DNA of 64,000 nt from assembly GCA_001600175.1 (NCBI GenBank), contig BCJC01000008.1, positions 1,118,781-1,182,780 on the forward strand, written 5' to 3'. This DNA comes from Erythrobasidium yunnanense. Lineage: Eukaryota; Basidiomycota; Cystobasidiomycetes; Erythrobasidiales; Erythrobasidiaceae. Positions 11,067-23,071 of this stretch are shown here, piece after piece. The notes under the pieces are model-generated. The model was not told where the DNA came from. It worked only from the letters and a program-made list of their open reading frames with translations, and searched no databases. The first letter of the stretch is position 1. Each line of letters opens with the position of its first letter. The position numbers and the translations under genes were made by a program.

Positions 11067-12932
11067 ATGAGCAAGCCAGTGTACTCGCCTGAGGAGCTGG
11101 ACGAGAAGCCGAAGCATGGGCAATTCGAGTCTGACTCGCAGAATGCTGTTCAAGCTGGAGAGATGAAGGATATTGTGAGTGGATGATGACATAACAGCGT
11201 CTTAAGACTCCAGCTGAACCTACTTTGATCGCTCCAGGCTGCCACAGCGGGGGTCAAGCCGGGTCCCCGGCTCCTCTTCGCATGCTTCGTGGCCTACCTC
11301 TGCTCCTGTGCAAATGGATACGATGGCTCCCTCATGACCGGCATCAATGCTATGACCTTCTACCAAGGCCACTTCCACCCTGGCACTACCGGTCAGAATA
11401 CCTCTCTAATCTTCGCTATGTACACGGTTAGCATGATCCATGTGCCTTCAACTATGACTCAAGACTGACGATTCAATAATCGCCAGGTCGGCCAAATGGC
11501 GGCAGCCTGGCTGGCTGGTCCTCTCACCGATCGCTATGGTCGACGAATCGGCATGGCATCAGGAGGATGCTTTGTCATTCTTGGAGCTATCTTGGCTTGC
11601 TTTGCAAAGGATCTGAGCATGCTCATTGGCGCTAGAGTGAGTGCCTGCCCCAAACCGCGTTGTTCAGGACCAAAACCTGACCCGCATTGTAGTTCGTCCT
11701 CGGTTTCGGTATCTGCATCATGACTACTGCCGCACCTTCTTATGCCGTAAGCTCGTCCTCCAAGTCATGCGGAGTCAGCACGCTGAATTCGAGGATTCTA
11801 CGCAGGTCGAGATCGCTCCTCCTCAGTACCGCGGACGGATGACGGGATTTTACAATACCGGATGGTTCGGCGGTGCTATCCCTGCTGCACTTATTGTGTA
11901 TGGATGTAAGTTGGGAGGCGCCCGGGAAGTGTCAGACAGCGAGACTGACGGATGCGTGGTGTCATAGGCCAAAACATCGGAAGCAACTGGTCATGGAGGA
12001 TCCCTCTGCTTCTTCAATGCGTTCCCTCCGCCGCTGTCATCTGTTCCGTCGCTTTCATCCCCGAGTCTCCTCGCTGGCTATTCGCTCAAGGCCGCACTGA
12101 GGAAGCTCATGCCTTCTTGGCCAAGTATCACGGAGGAGGAGATGCCAATAATGCCATTGTGCAGCTTCAGGTCCGCGAGTTCAGCGAGGCAATTGCCATG
12201 AACGGCACGGACAAGCGATGGTACGACTATTCCGGCCTCTTCAAGACGTCCAATGCAAGGTGGAGAACGCTCATGATGATCTTCATGGGTGTCTTCGGCC
12301 AATTCTCTGGCAACGGTCTCGGCTACTTCAACACTGTTGTGTTCGACAATCTTGGCTATACGGATGTCAAGACTCAGCTTGCGCTCAACATCGGAGGCCA
12401 GCTCATCTCTGCAACAGGAGCGCTGACCGCCATGGCCCTCACCGACAGGATGCGCCGCCGTCCAGTTCTCATCTACGGTACAGCAGCGTGCGCCGCCCTT
12501 CTTGGCATCAACGGAGGCTTGTCTACCGCATTCAGCAAGAACACGTCCAACATAGCGCTCGGACAAGGCTCGCTCGCTGCATACTACCTCTTCAATCTCG
12601 TCATCTCTTTCACCTACACTCCTCTGCAAGCTCTTTATCCAGTCGAGTGTCTCGAGACGACCTCTCGAGCCAAGGGTATGGCTATGTACGCCTTTACGGT
12701 CAACGCCATCTCCTTCATCAATCTCTATGCTACGCCCATCGCGCTCGGCAACATCAAGAACAATTACATCTACGTCTTTGTCGGATGGGATTTCATCGAA
12801 GCTCTGCTGTGGTACCTGTTCGCAGTCGAGACGCAAGGCCGCACACTCGAAGAGCTGGAGGACATCTTCTCATCAAGCAATCCCGTCAAGGCTTCCAAGC
12901 AGCCGCTGGCCGTCAGCCATCCCGAGCTATAA
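11067..12932 (+). CDS. Major facilitator sugar/H+ symporter, lactose permease/cellodextrin transporter type
   Basis: A 12-span plasma-membrane sugar porter. Exons are 11067-11174, 11238-11426, 11487-11636, 11693-11746, 11806-11905 and 11968-12932, giving 521 aa. Family motifs are NGYDGSLMTGINAM in TM1, LTDRYGRRIGM between TM2 and TM3, PPQYRGRMTGFYNTGW in TM4, WRIPLLLQ, IPESPRWLFAQGR at the central loop, GQFSGNGLGYFN in TM7 and the C-terminal VETQGRTLEELE. The GQFSGNG.. and YDGSLMTG signatures match the fungal disaccharide group (lactose, cellodextrin) rather than monosaccharide carriers. Divergence from a cytosolic beta-mannosidase suggests beta-mannobiose or a similar disaccharide as substrate (inference). 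Confident for family, not for substrate. Confidence 0.92.
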
Positions 12933-13713
12933 TACCGGTTACAGTCCGTAGGGTGATGTCTCGTCTATGGGGGAGCTTGTACAGCAGATCAGACTGAAAT
13001 CAAGGAAGAATATCCATGTTTCGTCGGGGAATAGGTGATGTGATCATGTATGGCTAGCACTGCTCTCAGTACGACACGTGAAAACGGTAAAAGATTGCTT
13101 TGAACCTAGCGTCTCTAAAGAAGCAGGGAATCACACAGTCTACAGCTAATAGCTGATAACTGGTGCACGTTCTTATCACTAATCGCTACTGTCTTAGCCA
13201 GCATTTCATCTCCAAAGCATGCTCATGCTCCTGCGCCTGTACACGAAGAGCAAAGACGGCGGATCTCCAGTCTGTACCAGAAACTGATATGTGGTATCTC
13301 AAAGGTACTGTACGTGTGTTATGTACAACAACAGGGTGCTTACAGTTGTTCTGATTTGATTTGATATGCGAGAAAGGCCTTGGCGAGCTACAAAGAAAAG
13401 ATTCGTATTTGCCCGCCCCTTCTTCTGAGAAATGCGAGATGTGCGGAATTGAGCGGGTTTGCTGGGTTGATTGCTTCACTGTGCTTTACTTTGCTTTGTA
13501 CTGGATAAAGAGAGGGTATAATTGATCTTGCGGAGTATATTATGCATCTTGGATTGCATTAGTCGAGAATCGATAGACTGGAATGACGGTTGATAGAAAA
13601 GATCTTGCAGAAAACTGCCCTGCCCTGCCCTGCCTTGACTAGCCACTGCTTGCTTGCATGCTTCAGAGATGTGCATGACTTTGCAAAGAGATGCAACTCG
13701 ACCGGTATCCGCT
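12933..13713. other. Intergenic, 3' regions of convergent genes
   Basis: No gene is recognised between the symporter and the SLC35F6-like gene, which converge here. A short run of CCCTG units lies at about 13615-13637. It probably consists of untranslated regions. Confidence 0.4.
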
Positions 13714-15607
13714 TCAAGACGGCGGAGAAGATCCTAAGAGCGGTGTTCTCTCTGAGTCTCCATTTCCATTTCCATGAAGAGTGACTTCCTGCGCATCATC
13801 AGAGGATGCTCTTCCGTAGCTTGGTCTAGTGGATAATTTGCCATTGTTGGGTCTTGTATATGCGGAAGAAGAGGAAGTGGAAGAGGCGGAGGTAGGAGCG
13901 TGCGAGGAAGAAGACGCGTCGTGAGATTGGGGACGAAAATTAAGAAAGGAAGGGAAGGCTATGACGTTGTTGAAGCATCTGCGGTTTCCCAATCTCCTAA
14001 TCAGCGCTTGTTGCAAAAGACAAGCATACTGAAGAAAAGCGTGCGACCTACAGCGTTCCATAGACAAGCAGCGTGAAGCCCACGATCTGCAGGTATGCCA
14101 ATTTCTCCCATCCCAGATAGAGCGAAACGATCCATATCCCTACCGTCCTACACGTATCTATGAGACTTCTCGCGGTGGCAGAAACAGATTTTGTTACTGC
14201 CAAGCCCGAGAAATTGAAGAATGCGATACTGAATGCTATTAGAATAGATGTGATCCATACTGTTCGATGGTTGAACGTCTCTGAAAACCCGTTGGGGATG
14301 TCGAAATAGCCCCCGTTGCCTTGTGGAGTACTTCCAGTGGAAGCGTGCCCAAGAGTGAAGTAGAGAATAGGCATGAGGAAGAATGTAGTTGATAAACCGA
14401 AGATCCCCTCTAGACCAACGGCTTTTAGAGGCGCAACACTGTAGCGCGTCATTATTTTCTCTTCAATCACGAATTGGGATGCCGTGAATACTTGTGCGAA
14501 CAGCACTAGTAGAGCGCCAATGACTGCTTTGCCGACGTTGACTTCACTGTGCTCGGATCCAGAAGAGGAGGAATGAGAAGCGCCAGCGAAGACGTTGGAT
14601 AATCCGACGACGGCTACGCCGAGCATGACGACGAATAAGGAGGCCCATTGTTCGGCTGGTAACTTGCGGTGTAGGAAAAGAACGCTGAATAACCCGACCC
14701 AGAGCACGAGTGCGCCGCGAAGCATCTGATACACGGACACGGGAACCCAGAGAAGGCCGACGTTCATGAGTGTCGTTCCGCAGATCTGTGAAACTCAACC
14801 ATGAGCGATGATGCGACAGGGGAGGAGAAGAAGGGACGGGCTCACATCGAATAGCGCAGGCAACCACATGAGCATCGTCTTCGCGCCCGCCAATTTCTCA
14901 GCTTTCGCAACCGCTTCTTCCTCCCCTGGTACAATCTCATCTGGCCCTACTACGCTCTTATGCGCTTTCACTCCGGTTCCATCATCATAGTCATCACTCG
15001 CTTCATCCTGCTCATCCTCTTCTTCATTATCATAGTCATCCGCTCCGCGTATTGTGATTTCTGTATCGTTGAGAACAACACCAGAGTCGTCTACCATTGC
15101 GAGCTTGCGATAGACACCTGGTGGTTTGCGCTTCTTCTTTAGATTCTTGTGGATCTTCTTCCCGGATCGCATAGCTAGGAAGGCGCCGAGGCCTGCGCAT
15201 CATCGATATCTGTCAGTCAATGTATGTATGCAAGGCGATGGATTGTGCGCCTACATAGTGCTGGAGTAGCCGGGGTCGAATGGGGGAGCGGTAATGCGAG
15301 CGAGCGAGCGAGCGAGTCAGCGTGTCTCTCTAAATCATAGCAGAGGGTTGAGATGGACCCACTCTCTCCTACAAACATGTTTAATGTCTGGAATACTGGC
15401 TGTTCGTACTTCTTGCCTTCCCCTACGTCCTGCATGTCCTGGTACCTGTGGACCGACGGTACATCAGCGCCTGGCCTGGACCAGGGATTTGATATGGATG
15501 TGGATGGATGTAATTTACTTTGATAGCAATGAGTTTGCACACCCTGCTACGAGCATGGATGATATGAGGATGCCCGTCTTGAAGGGGGTGATGGGTGCCG
15601 GAGTCAT
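13714..15607 (-). CDS. SLC35F6-like drug/metabolite-transporter superfamily membrane protein
   Basis: A ten-span DMT-superfamily protein similar to SLC35F6 (human lysosomal/mitochondria-associated). Exons on the minus strand are 15607-15519, 15445-15363, 15192-14846, 14785-14052 and 13996-13714, giving 511 aa. It opens with a membrane span (TGILISSMLVAGCANSLLSK) and QTLNMFVGESLGAFLAM. A long basic then acidic cytosolic loop (DEQDEASDDYDDG) follows, about residues 70-140, and is unusual in size. LPALFDICGTTLMNVGL, SVYQMLRGALVLWVGLFSV and the remaining spans come after it. A Ser-rich C-terminal tail of about 90 residues ends the protein. The loop-bearing first half and the tail may be lineage additions. 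The transported substrate is unknown. Confidence 0.85.
15296..15316. repeat. GCGA microsatellite
   Basis: About five tandem GCGA units inside the 170-bp second intron of the SLC35F6-like gene. This is the longest simple repeat of this unit I saw in the window. Confidence 0.7.
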
Positions 15608-15904
15608 GGTGGGCTGAGACTGGCGCGGAGATGCGCGCTCTTTGTGGTATGCTTGTTGTTGTGTATGACTGTGTATTGCTCGCTGCTTCTCCTCTGTGTT
15701 GCTGTCTCTGCTGTTGTGGTGAGTCGGGATTGAGATAACGATAAGCCGGGCAGGACGAGGGACGAGACAGAGCAAGGTAGAATAGATCGTAATAATGGAT
15801 AGAATGTAATGTAGCTACAACAATGCAATGCCATTCCATCTACAATCTCCCATGAACCTGATTGATCTCTCTTAAATCCACACCATCATCAACTACTATC
15901 AACG

Positions 15905-16367
15905 ATGTCGTCCGCCTTTCCTGATGGACCTGATGGATCATTCGTACCAGAGACAAAGATGCAGGGACAAGGGACATATGGGATGAGCAGTACAGGGAGT
16001 AAGGAGGAGGCAGAGGAGACGAGAAAAGAATGGTCAGGAGTACAGGATGAGCAGGCGAGCGAACGCCATACATCTGTACGACGTATACTCATGTTCCGAT
16101 GTCCTCTAGTTCACTCCCGAAGAACTCAGACGTCAAGAAACTAGAGACGATCAAGCGTTTGAAGATCAGACGAGAGCGGTGAGCCGACGCTATCTGAATC
16201 TTACAACAATCGAATGTGAATACTGAGTGTGAGACGTGATGTGATGGCAGCCCGGCACATCCGATGCAAGCGTACCGGACAGCGAGAAAGGCATCGCGCA
16301 AAGAGTCTACGACAATACCGTAGGCAAGCTCAACACGGAAGCAGCAAAAGAGTATCTGGCGTCGTAG
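15905..16367 (+). CDS. Small hydrophilic hypothetical protein (118 aa)
   Basis: Exons 15905-16075, 16110-16178 and 16251-16367 join in phase 0. They encode an acidic, Gly/Ser/Glu-rich soluble protein with no membrane span. The second exon reads FTPEELRRQETRDDQAFEDQ. The third ends KLNTEAAKEYLAS. The first intron would be only 34 nt, shorter than others here, so that junction is the weak point. The gene diverges from the SLC35F6-like gene across about 300 bp. I do not recognise the family. Confidence 0.5.
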
Positions 16368-16467
16368 AGTACTCTCTGTCTTTCGAACTATTGTAGCCAG
16401 AAATGAAACAGAAATGCCATGTCACACCTTGTCTCAGCACCATCACCACCACCTTGAAACCACGACA

Positions 16468-17851
16468 ATGAAGCTATCTCTTGCTGGGAGTAGTACTGCT
16501 AACAAGAAGAATGGGATAGCATTGAACAAACCCAAAGCATCCACTTCATCGCTGTTATCTGCCAACGACAAAGGCAAAGGGAAAGCTACAGCATTTGGAA
16601 ACGACGACGACGACGATGAAGAAGCTGCACCACCACCTAATGCGAAGAACGGCCGCACGCTACCCACTGCCAATGCCTCGAAACGTTTGGCAAAACTCCA
16701 TTCCAGCGCCCAAGAAGTCGACCCGTCGATATTCGCCTATGACGAAGTATACGACAGCATGAAGCTCGCTTCTCAAGCTGCACTCGACGCCAAACGTAAT
16801 GCACACGACAAAGAAGCAGACAAGCCTAAATACGTTAGTAACTTGTTGAAAGCGGCAGAGCTGAGGAAGAAGGATAGAGTGAGAGCGGAGGATAAGCTCA
16901 TAGAGAGGGAGAGGGAGAAGGAGGGAGATGAATATAAGGATAAAGATGCATTTGTGACGATGGCGTACAAGGAACAGCAGGAGGAACTGAGGAAAGCAGA
17001 GGAGGAGGAGCGCATACAGGAGGGTGAGCACCGACTCATTCATTCTCTTGAAATATACTTATGCCACTAATGTAATTACATGTGTGATTTGCGCAGAACA
17101 AGCTGCTAAACGACCGGGAGGGATGGCGGCCTATTATGAAAAAGAACTAGCACAACGCGAAGCCATCCACGCCGCCGCAGTCAGCGCAGCTTCCCAATCT
17201 CTCCAACCCCCTATCCCTTCCTCTTCCTCTTTACCTCAATCTACTACTTCACTCTCAGCAGAAGCAGCCGAACTAGCTGCACATGGCCCTAAATCCGAAG
17301 CTGTCGTCGCAGCAGAAGCCTCCGCTCTTCTCGGACGAAATATTCAGCTGAATACAGAAGGTCAGATAGTCGATAAGCGAGAATTGCTTAAAGGGGGTCT
17401 GAATCGAAAACCTGTAAAACCCGTTCAAGGGCCCGCTCGACCTGATGGCAGTCACAGCAGTGGAGGAAATGGGAGAGGAGGGTTCGCGTTGAGTATAGCG
17501 GAGCGGAAATCTGCGGCTGAAGAAGTAGCGATGAAAGAGAAAGAGAGGAAAGAGCGAGAGGATAAATTCTCTTTGGAATTGCACGGCATGTCCGCGGCTG
17601 AGAGATTAAAGTTAAGTAGGGAGAGACAGAGTAAAGAAATGGAAAGACAGTTGGTGGAGAGTAGAGAGAGGAAGCGGATCGCGGATGAGGAGAAGGAGAA
17701 GGAGCTGACAGGGAAGAGGGTGAAGAGGAATAACGATGAATCAAAGGTGGAGGAAATGAAGAGGAGAGCAGCGGAGCGGAGGGCAAAAGCGAAATTGGAA
17801 GCGGAAGCAGAAGCACAAGCGCAAGCAGAGAAGCAGAGAGTGCACGAATGA
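16468..17851 (+). CDS. NSRP1/CCDC55-like nuclear speckle splicing-regulator family protein
   Basis: The DUF2040/NSRP1 family contains nuclear proteins that influence pre-mRNA splicing. Exons are 16468-17023 and 17097-17851, giving 436 aa. The conserved N-terminal block includes DPSIFAYDEVYDSMK, then KYVSNLLKAAELRKKDR and EGDEYKDKDAFVTMAYKEQ, followed by EQAAKRPGGMAAYYEKEL. The remainder is a long, highly charged Lys/Glu/Arg coiled coil, typical of the family. An earlier in-frame ATG at 16414 would add a His-rich leader. The ATG at 16468 is preferred because MKLS..-type starts are usual. Family assignment is good. Confidence 0.8.
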
Positions 17852-17928
17852 AGAATTCCATTCTACTGTCCATCATCATCATTATCATATGTTCATAACA
17901 CATTGGTTTATGTCACTCGTCGATCTGA

Positions 17929-19907
17929 TCACGACCCCGCACTGGAGGCCTCCGTCTTTCCCTTCGTTCTATGATCCTCATTCGACACTTTCAGATCTTT
18001 TCCCATCTCTCCTAGATGCCCATTCTTTTCATAGTGCGAGCGCGCTCGGTCTACGAGCCTTTGGATCCCATCTAGGCCTCTGTCGAGCTGGTCTAAGGGT
18101 GGACCGAATGAGAGGCGGATGAAGTGATTGCATGGCGAATCGGAGACATTGCGGCGGTGAGAGGGGTTAATGTCTGCCCGCAAAGTTGTGCATTAGCGCT
18201 CAAGCTGGGAATCGGGCTGGACATCTGATGCAAGCCAGGCCAGGCTTACCGAAGAAGATGCCGGGCACAACGATAGTCTTCTCCTTGAGCAATCTAGCAG
18301 ACGCGAGAGAAAGCGAGTAATCAGCCGACCGTCTCCCAAACACAATCAAGAAGCATCGGTGAAGCAGCTTACTCCTCAAAGAACGTCAGCCCGCTATTCA
18401 ACGGCTCTGGCAATTCCGACAGATCGAGCCATATATAGAACGTAGCTTCCGGCTCCACTTTGACTTTCAGACCCATCTTCTCCAATCTCTGCAATACATG
18501 GTCTCGCTTCATCTTGAAATGCTTCTGGAGTACTTGTTTATCTTGTTCTACAACCTTAGGGTCGAGCAAAGGAACGGCGGCGAGTTGTGTTGGGTGAGAA
18601 CAACCCCCGTCTAGATAGGAGCCGCTTTGCCCAAGACTTGTAATTAGGGCTTTGGGTCCTACCACCCAGCAGCATCGCCAGCCTGTCGACGGAATGCATA
18701 ACTTAGCCTTGCGGTACTGCAAAACACGATATCTACACCATGGTCGTGTATACGCACCTGGAAGACGGAAGTTCTTGGTCAAGCCATCGATGAGCACGAC
18801 AGGATCCTTGTTGACGTCTGGCGCAAGCAAAGAATGCACCATTAGCGAGGAATACTGGAAATGTACACCATGGATTGCTCACCATCGACATAGGAAGCTG
18901 CCGATACGCTCGTTCCAGCGACGTCTTCCGCATACTGGTACCAGCTATAGAATTCGTCCAAGCTATAAGGCATTTGGGACATTATGAGCGTGCTTTTGAC
19001 GGACTTGTAAAGCAGACGACTTACATTACCGTAGTGCCATTTCGCGAGAGCTCTACTAATTCTTCGAGCTCTTTGCCTTTGATGACTTGTCCAGTCGGGT
19101 TTCGAGGGTTGCTAGCTACAATAACGCTGATTCCCATTGCCCTGTCGGTAACAGAAGCGACATCGTCAGGCTGCAGAAGAGAACAGAAAGCCGTAATTGG
19201 GCTCACTTGATGTTCTTTTCTAGCTCTTGTACGTTTAGCTTGTACTTGTCGTTTGGGGAAAGTGCTGTAGGGACGGGTACGAGGCGTCTGAAGATCGAGA
19301 GCATGGACGAATATGCCTGTTGGAAGGGTAGAAGCTCAGTTGGCTCCCTCCCCAGACAGCGTGAAGCAGGAAGATTCGGCTTACCGTATACTCTGGAATC
19401 TGGTATGCCACGTAGCAGTCCTACATGACCACACACTCATATTAGCGCATACTCATAGAAGATGCAGTTGGTAAAAAGTCAACACACCCCAATCACAGCT
19501 GCAACTCTGATCAATCCAGCTCTTCCGCCCGGCACGATGCACACGTTCTCGTGCGTATACTTTGATGCTTTGTCTTTGCGGTATGTCTCATTGTACAAGT
19601 TCGCGACTGCTTGACGTAGTTCCTTGACTCCAGCAGTCGGCGCGTCTGTTTTCACCTTGCTTATAAGCTTTGATGGATCGCGAGGAAGAGTATAGATGGT
19701 CTCACATTCGTTCACGCCCTCGCCCATACTTGCTATATCGATCTTGGTTGGCCTTGCAGATCCACCAGGCAGCTGACCGACTTCCGGCGCGCCTTGACCG
19801 AAGTTTGCCCATTCTGGATCATCATACGAGAAACCATTCGCAGAAGCTCTGTCCATGACATAGATGACGCCCGTCGCGCCTGGGGAGGTCATGCCGGGTA
19901 GGGACAT
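17929..19907 (-). CDS. Class I/II PLP-dependent aminotransferase
   Basis: A fold-type I aminotransferase using pyridoxal phosphate; the amino donor is unknown. Exons on the minus strand are 19907-19488, 19420-19385, 19316-19207, 19141-19025, 18962-18883, 18817-18758, 18682-18373, 18293-18250 and 18173-17929, giving 473 aa. Seen are GQGAPEVGQLPGG near the N-terminus, the NPRNPTGQVI cofactor-loop motif, ILDEFYSWY (Asp pairing with the PLP ring), LIDGLTKNFRLPGWR (Schiff-base Lys) and HFIRLSFGPP (Arg binding the substrate carboxylate). The C-terminus has a charged extension. The first in-frame ATG is at 19907; the reading frame stays open further upstream without an ATG. Resembles alanine/ACC-synthase-like fungal aminotransferases. 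Confident for fold and class. Confidence 0.85.
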
Positions 19908-20570
19908 CTCATCTGTATCGGCTTTGGAGTCCTTGGACGACGAGTCATGGTGACTTCTGTGTCCTCTGGATACAAGAAGCAGAAGGTGATTAGCTGTTGC
20001 GATGAGGTTGTGCAATTATAGAAGAGCATAGGCCAAAAATAGAGGGGACAGCAGCAAGTGTATGAATTGATATGGATGAGTAGAACAGCAGTGTCGATAG
20101 TTGAAAACAGGCATGGAGGGTGTATGAGAAGTGAAAGCTTTCGATGCTAGCGAGCCAGCGTGTTCTTGACGAGCTGCGTATTGCTCAACTCACGGTGCTG
20201 AACGAAAGATCTGATACAGAGACACAGTCAGATAAGCGACCTGCTCTATACTTTGGCAACATTGTCCTACCTTATGCGCCTCGACTTCGTGGTCCTCTCG
20301 AGCTGCTTTCGGTCTGCGAAACGTGATGTCAATACCGACCAGCTTGACAAAGGACTGGAACCGCGCACGATGAAGTGCTCATTGCGTGCTGCACGACATC
20401 GCTGAAATGGTGGAAGGTCTTGCTGGCGGTCTGCATGATGCCGGCTTTGCGATGGCCTGGATAGGTGTCTGATATAGAAACTAATACAAAATCTCGGTGT
20501 GAAACTCTACTAGATACAGCAGTTGGTGCTACAAGATCTACACTGACGGCATCTTTCGCACGAGCGCTGA
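19908..20570. other. Intergenic region upstream of the aminotransferase
   Basis: It contains the aminotransferase 5' side and the 3' side of the family A gene. I find no gene or structured repeat. Short open frames here lack coding character. Confidence 0.4.
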
Positions 20571-21229
20571 TTAGGATAACCGAAGACCTGCCAAACCCTG
20601 CACCAGCTGGCGCGCGGTTTCTTTGACGCTGCCATCTCCGACTCTGACATCCGGATTGATGTTCTTTATGATTCTGCCCAGCTCAAGTGTAGCTTCTTGT
20701 GCTCGTATCTTGCTTTCGCGCATTTCCTTGCCTGCTAAACGTGTACCAAATTCCCAGTGACGTTCGCAGTAAGGATTGATGACGACGATAACGTTATACG
20801 CGCTCCGCTCGACGGTGACGAAGTTGTCTTCGTTGAGAACTAGGATAGCCATGCGAACAAGCGGTATCGTCCAATTTTCCTGCCGGGGACGCATGTTTAG
20901 GCCTCCTGACGATATGATGGCTAAGATAGCAGACTAGACTCACCAGCACGAATTGGAAGACAGATGAATCTTGACCCAACAAAGAACTATGCACAGTGAT
21001 GCTGTCCTTCCCTCGTTTAAGCTCCTCCTCGATATACCTATAGCCAATGCACACTGAATTCAGTCCAGCCATCGCTGTGAGATGTAGATCTTATCACATA
21101 CATGAGGTTCTCTAAAGCCTCTTCGCGTGTCGCCGGAACAGCATGCGGCAACGCCTGACCTATCGAGGTTTGACGGGGTTTGGCGACTAGACCAGTATAC
21201 TCGAGGGCGGATTTGATATAGTCCATCAT
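20571..21229 (-). CDS. Family A protein, left copy (unrecognised, 176 aa)
   Basis: I do not recognise this family, but a clear paralog lies at 33980-34621. Exons on the minus strand are 21229-21102, 21037-20944 and 20879-20571. The copies share a three-exon layout with the same phases. They also share the N-terminal TSIG.ALPHAVPATREEAL block, WTIPLVRMAI at the start of exon 3, and INPYCERHWEFG in its middle. The protein is soluble and mostly helical, with no signal or membrane span. Exon 3 ends in a Leu-rich helix (GLAGLRLS). It diverges from the small hydrophilic gene at 22147, as its paralog diverges from the one at 34954. Function unknown. Confidence 0.75.
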
Positions 21230-21469
21230 TGTCCAGAGCAGACGCCTTGCTTCAAGTATCAGAGCTGAGTCCGCTTTGACAGGAAGAAGAAGAGGAGGGT
21301 GAGATTAGCTTTCCAAGATGTTCGAGCTGGGCCCGGCCGGTTCTGCTCAGTCAGCTCGTTGAGTCGTGTCTTGCATGAGAGACGAAAGCCTCTACGTGGT
21401 TTTAAGGCAGACAAGATGTATGTATTCCGAGAATGAAGGCGAGAATCCTACGCCAGATTCACACGCGAC

Positions 21470-21750
21470 AAGCTGCTAACGAGCTCTTGAGCGCTCGCGA
21501 AGTCGCTGTCTTTTTCCAGCTGTGATGTCAGGATTGATACTCTGGATGATTCTGCCAAACACAAGGGTGACTTCGTCTTGCTCTCTTGCACCTCCCAATT
21601 CTTTGCAAGCCCCGATTTTCAGTAGCGCTCGCAGTATGGATCGATGGCAGTGAGGACGACGAAAGCGCTTCTTTCGTTCCTTGAGAAGTTTGTATCGTCA
21701 AGAACCAAGGCGCCCATCTTGACAAGCGGAATCGTCCAGTCTCTCCGCAA
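21470..21750 (-). pseudogene. Decayed copy of family A exon 3
   Basis: Minus-strand translation shows WTIPLVKMGALVLDDTNF and IDPYCERY, closely matching exon 3 of the family A genes on either side of the array. The second half (IIQSINPDIT) matches only in another frame. There is an in-frame stop directly after the IDPYCERY motif, at least one frameshift, and no recognisable exon 1 or 2 upstream. This is a host-gene relic of a third copy, lying between the intact A gene and its divergent partner. Confidence 0.75.
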
Positions 21751-22146
21751 CAGCAGAGTCTCAATCCAGCCCAATGCCTTTCAAAATCACAACAATGGAC
21801 CTGCTAGACTGGTCTCAGAAACGGGTTTCTATCCCGCAGCCATGCCAGAATAATGCTGGCACATCCTCGTCTTACTTCCTGCCCGAGTAGCTTCAACACA
21901 TTGCATGCTGCGTCATTGTGACTGAGCTGTCAAGCTGATGTACAGCACCACGCACTCTGACGTCCATGTCTGCACTCCAATTTGACGCTTGTGACAGGTT
22001 TCCGCGACTCAATTGCGCGTACCAGATCAGATGAGAGCGCAGCATAGCAGAGTCTCTGCTTCTTCCCATCCCAATCTCCCTCTGACATCCTACGCAGGAC
22101 GACTGCCTGTCTTTTCACTCCATAAATACTACCGCCATCTACCAAA

Positions 22147-22686
22147 ATGACGATAGCTCAACCTTTGCAGACTGCGGTCAGTCTGGCCGTTGTTGCGGCA
22201 GAAGCTGCATACTTCAAGGCAGAGGTGGAGAATGCGCACGAAGAGGCCGTGAACGGTGGAGATACTAGCACCGCGATGGAACGCTTGAAAGAGGCGGTCA
22301 GTTATACATATTACATGTAAAGTATGCTAGGCGCTCCGCACAGACTGAACTGGATTTTGCAGTTGCGTAATGCTGGACCTGTTCAGGCCAACATGGCTTC
22401 CGCTGGCGACTTCCAGAAGGAAGCTCTAAATTCTGCCGTCGAGAAGGGCAAGAGTTTCGTCGATGCTCAAGACAAGCGAGTCGAAGCTAATACGGATGCT
22501 AGGAACGCCTCTGAGGATAGTTCAACTGCCACCACCAAGACCGTCGCAGCTGCCAAGTGTGCTGCTGATACCGCTCTCGGCACCTTCACTCGCCAGACGG
22601 TAGCTGGAGAGGCCGTGACTCTGGCTTGCTTGATTGAGCATAGTGCCGCGAGAGCCCGTGTGGATCACATCAGAAACTCTTCCTGA
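22147..22686 (+). CDS. Family B small hydrophilic protein, left copy (157 aa)
   Basis: Exons 22147-22296 and 22363-22686 join in phase 0. The product is Ala- and Glu-rich, strongly helical and soluble (for example SLAVVAAEAAYFKAEVENA and DARNASEDSSTATTK), with no signal peptide. The family is not recognised. Its position, divergent from a family A gene, and its two-exon structure match the gene at 34954. Direct sequence similarity between the two is weak, so 'family B' is positional. Function unknown. Confidence 0.55.
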
Positions 22687-23071
22687 CCCGTTGGGTAGAT
22701 TAGCTCTTCAGGCTTGCATAGGCAGATCCCTTCTGAAGTCAGATTTTTTGTAGTCTTAATGCGCTAGGAAAGCTTGTTCAAACAGAGGGTCTCGTATAGT
22801 TGCCTGTACCGTAGATCTTGCAAGTTGACCGACACGCGTGTTTGGACGATCAGCAAATAAATTCATCATAACTCAGCTCCCATCAAGCAGGCGGCTTGGC
22901 CTGGCATGCGGCTTCTTGAGGTCCCGCTGAAGAGATGTTAACAGTTGCTTAGTAGACCGTATCACAAGAACAGGGTGTAATGCCGAGGCTGAGCCCAGAA
23001 TCTTGGTACAACAACAGCATTGAGGGCAGGAGGGTGTTGACAGATCGAACTCGAATGGATTGGAGAGATCC
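22687..23071. other. Intergenic between family B gene and TAF13
   Basis: 3' sides of two convergent genes. No gene, RNA or repeat was recognised. Confidence 0.4.

Noticed and set aside
12078-12836. Long minus-strand open frame (252 codons)
   Set aside because: Antisense shadow of the last sugar symporter exon.
13615-13637. CCCTG-type tandem run as a telomere-like repeat
   Set aside because: Only about four irregular units in an untranslated region, which is ordinary low-complexity sequence.
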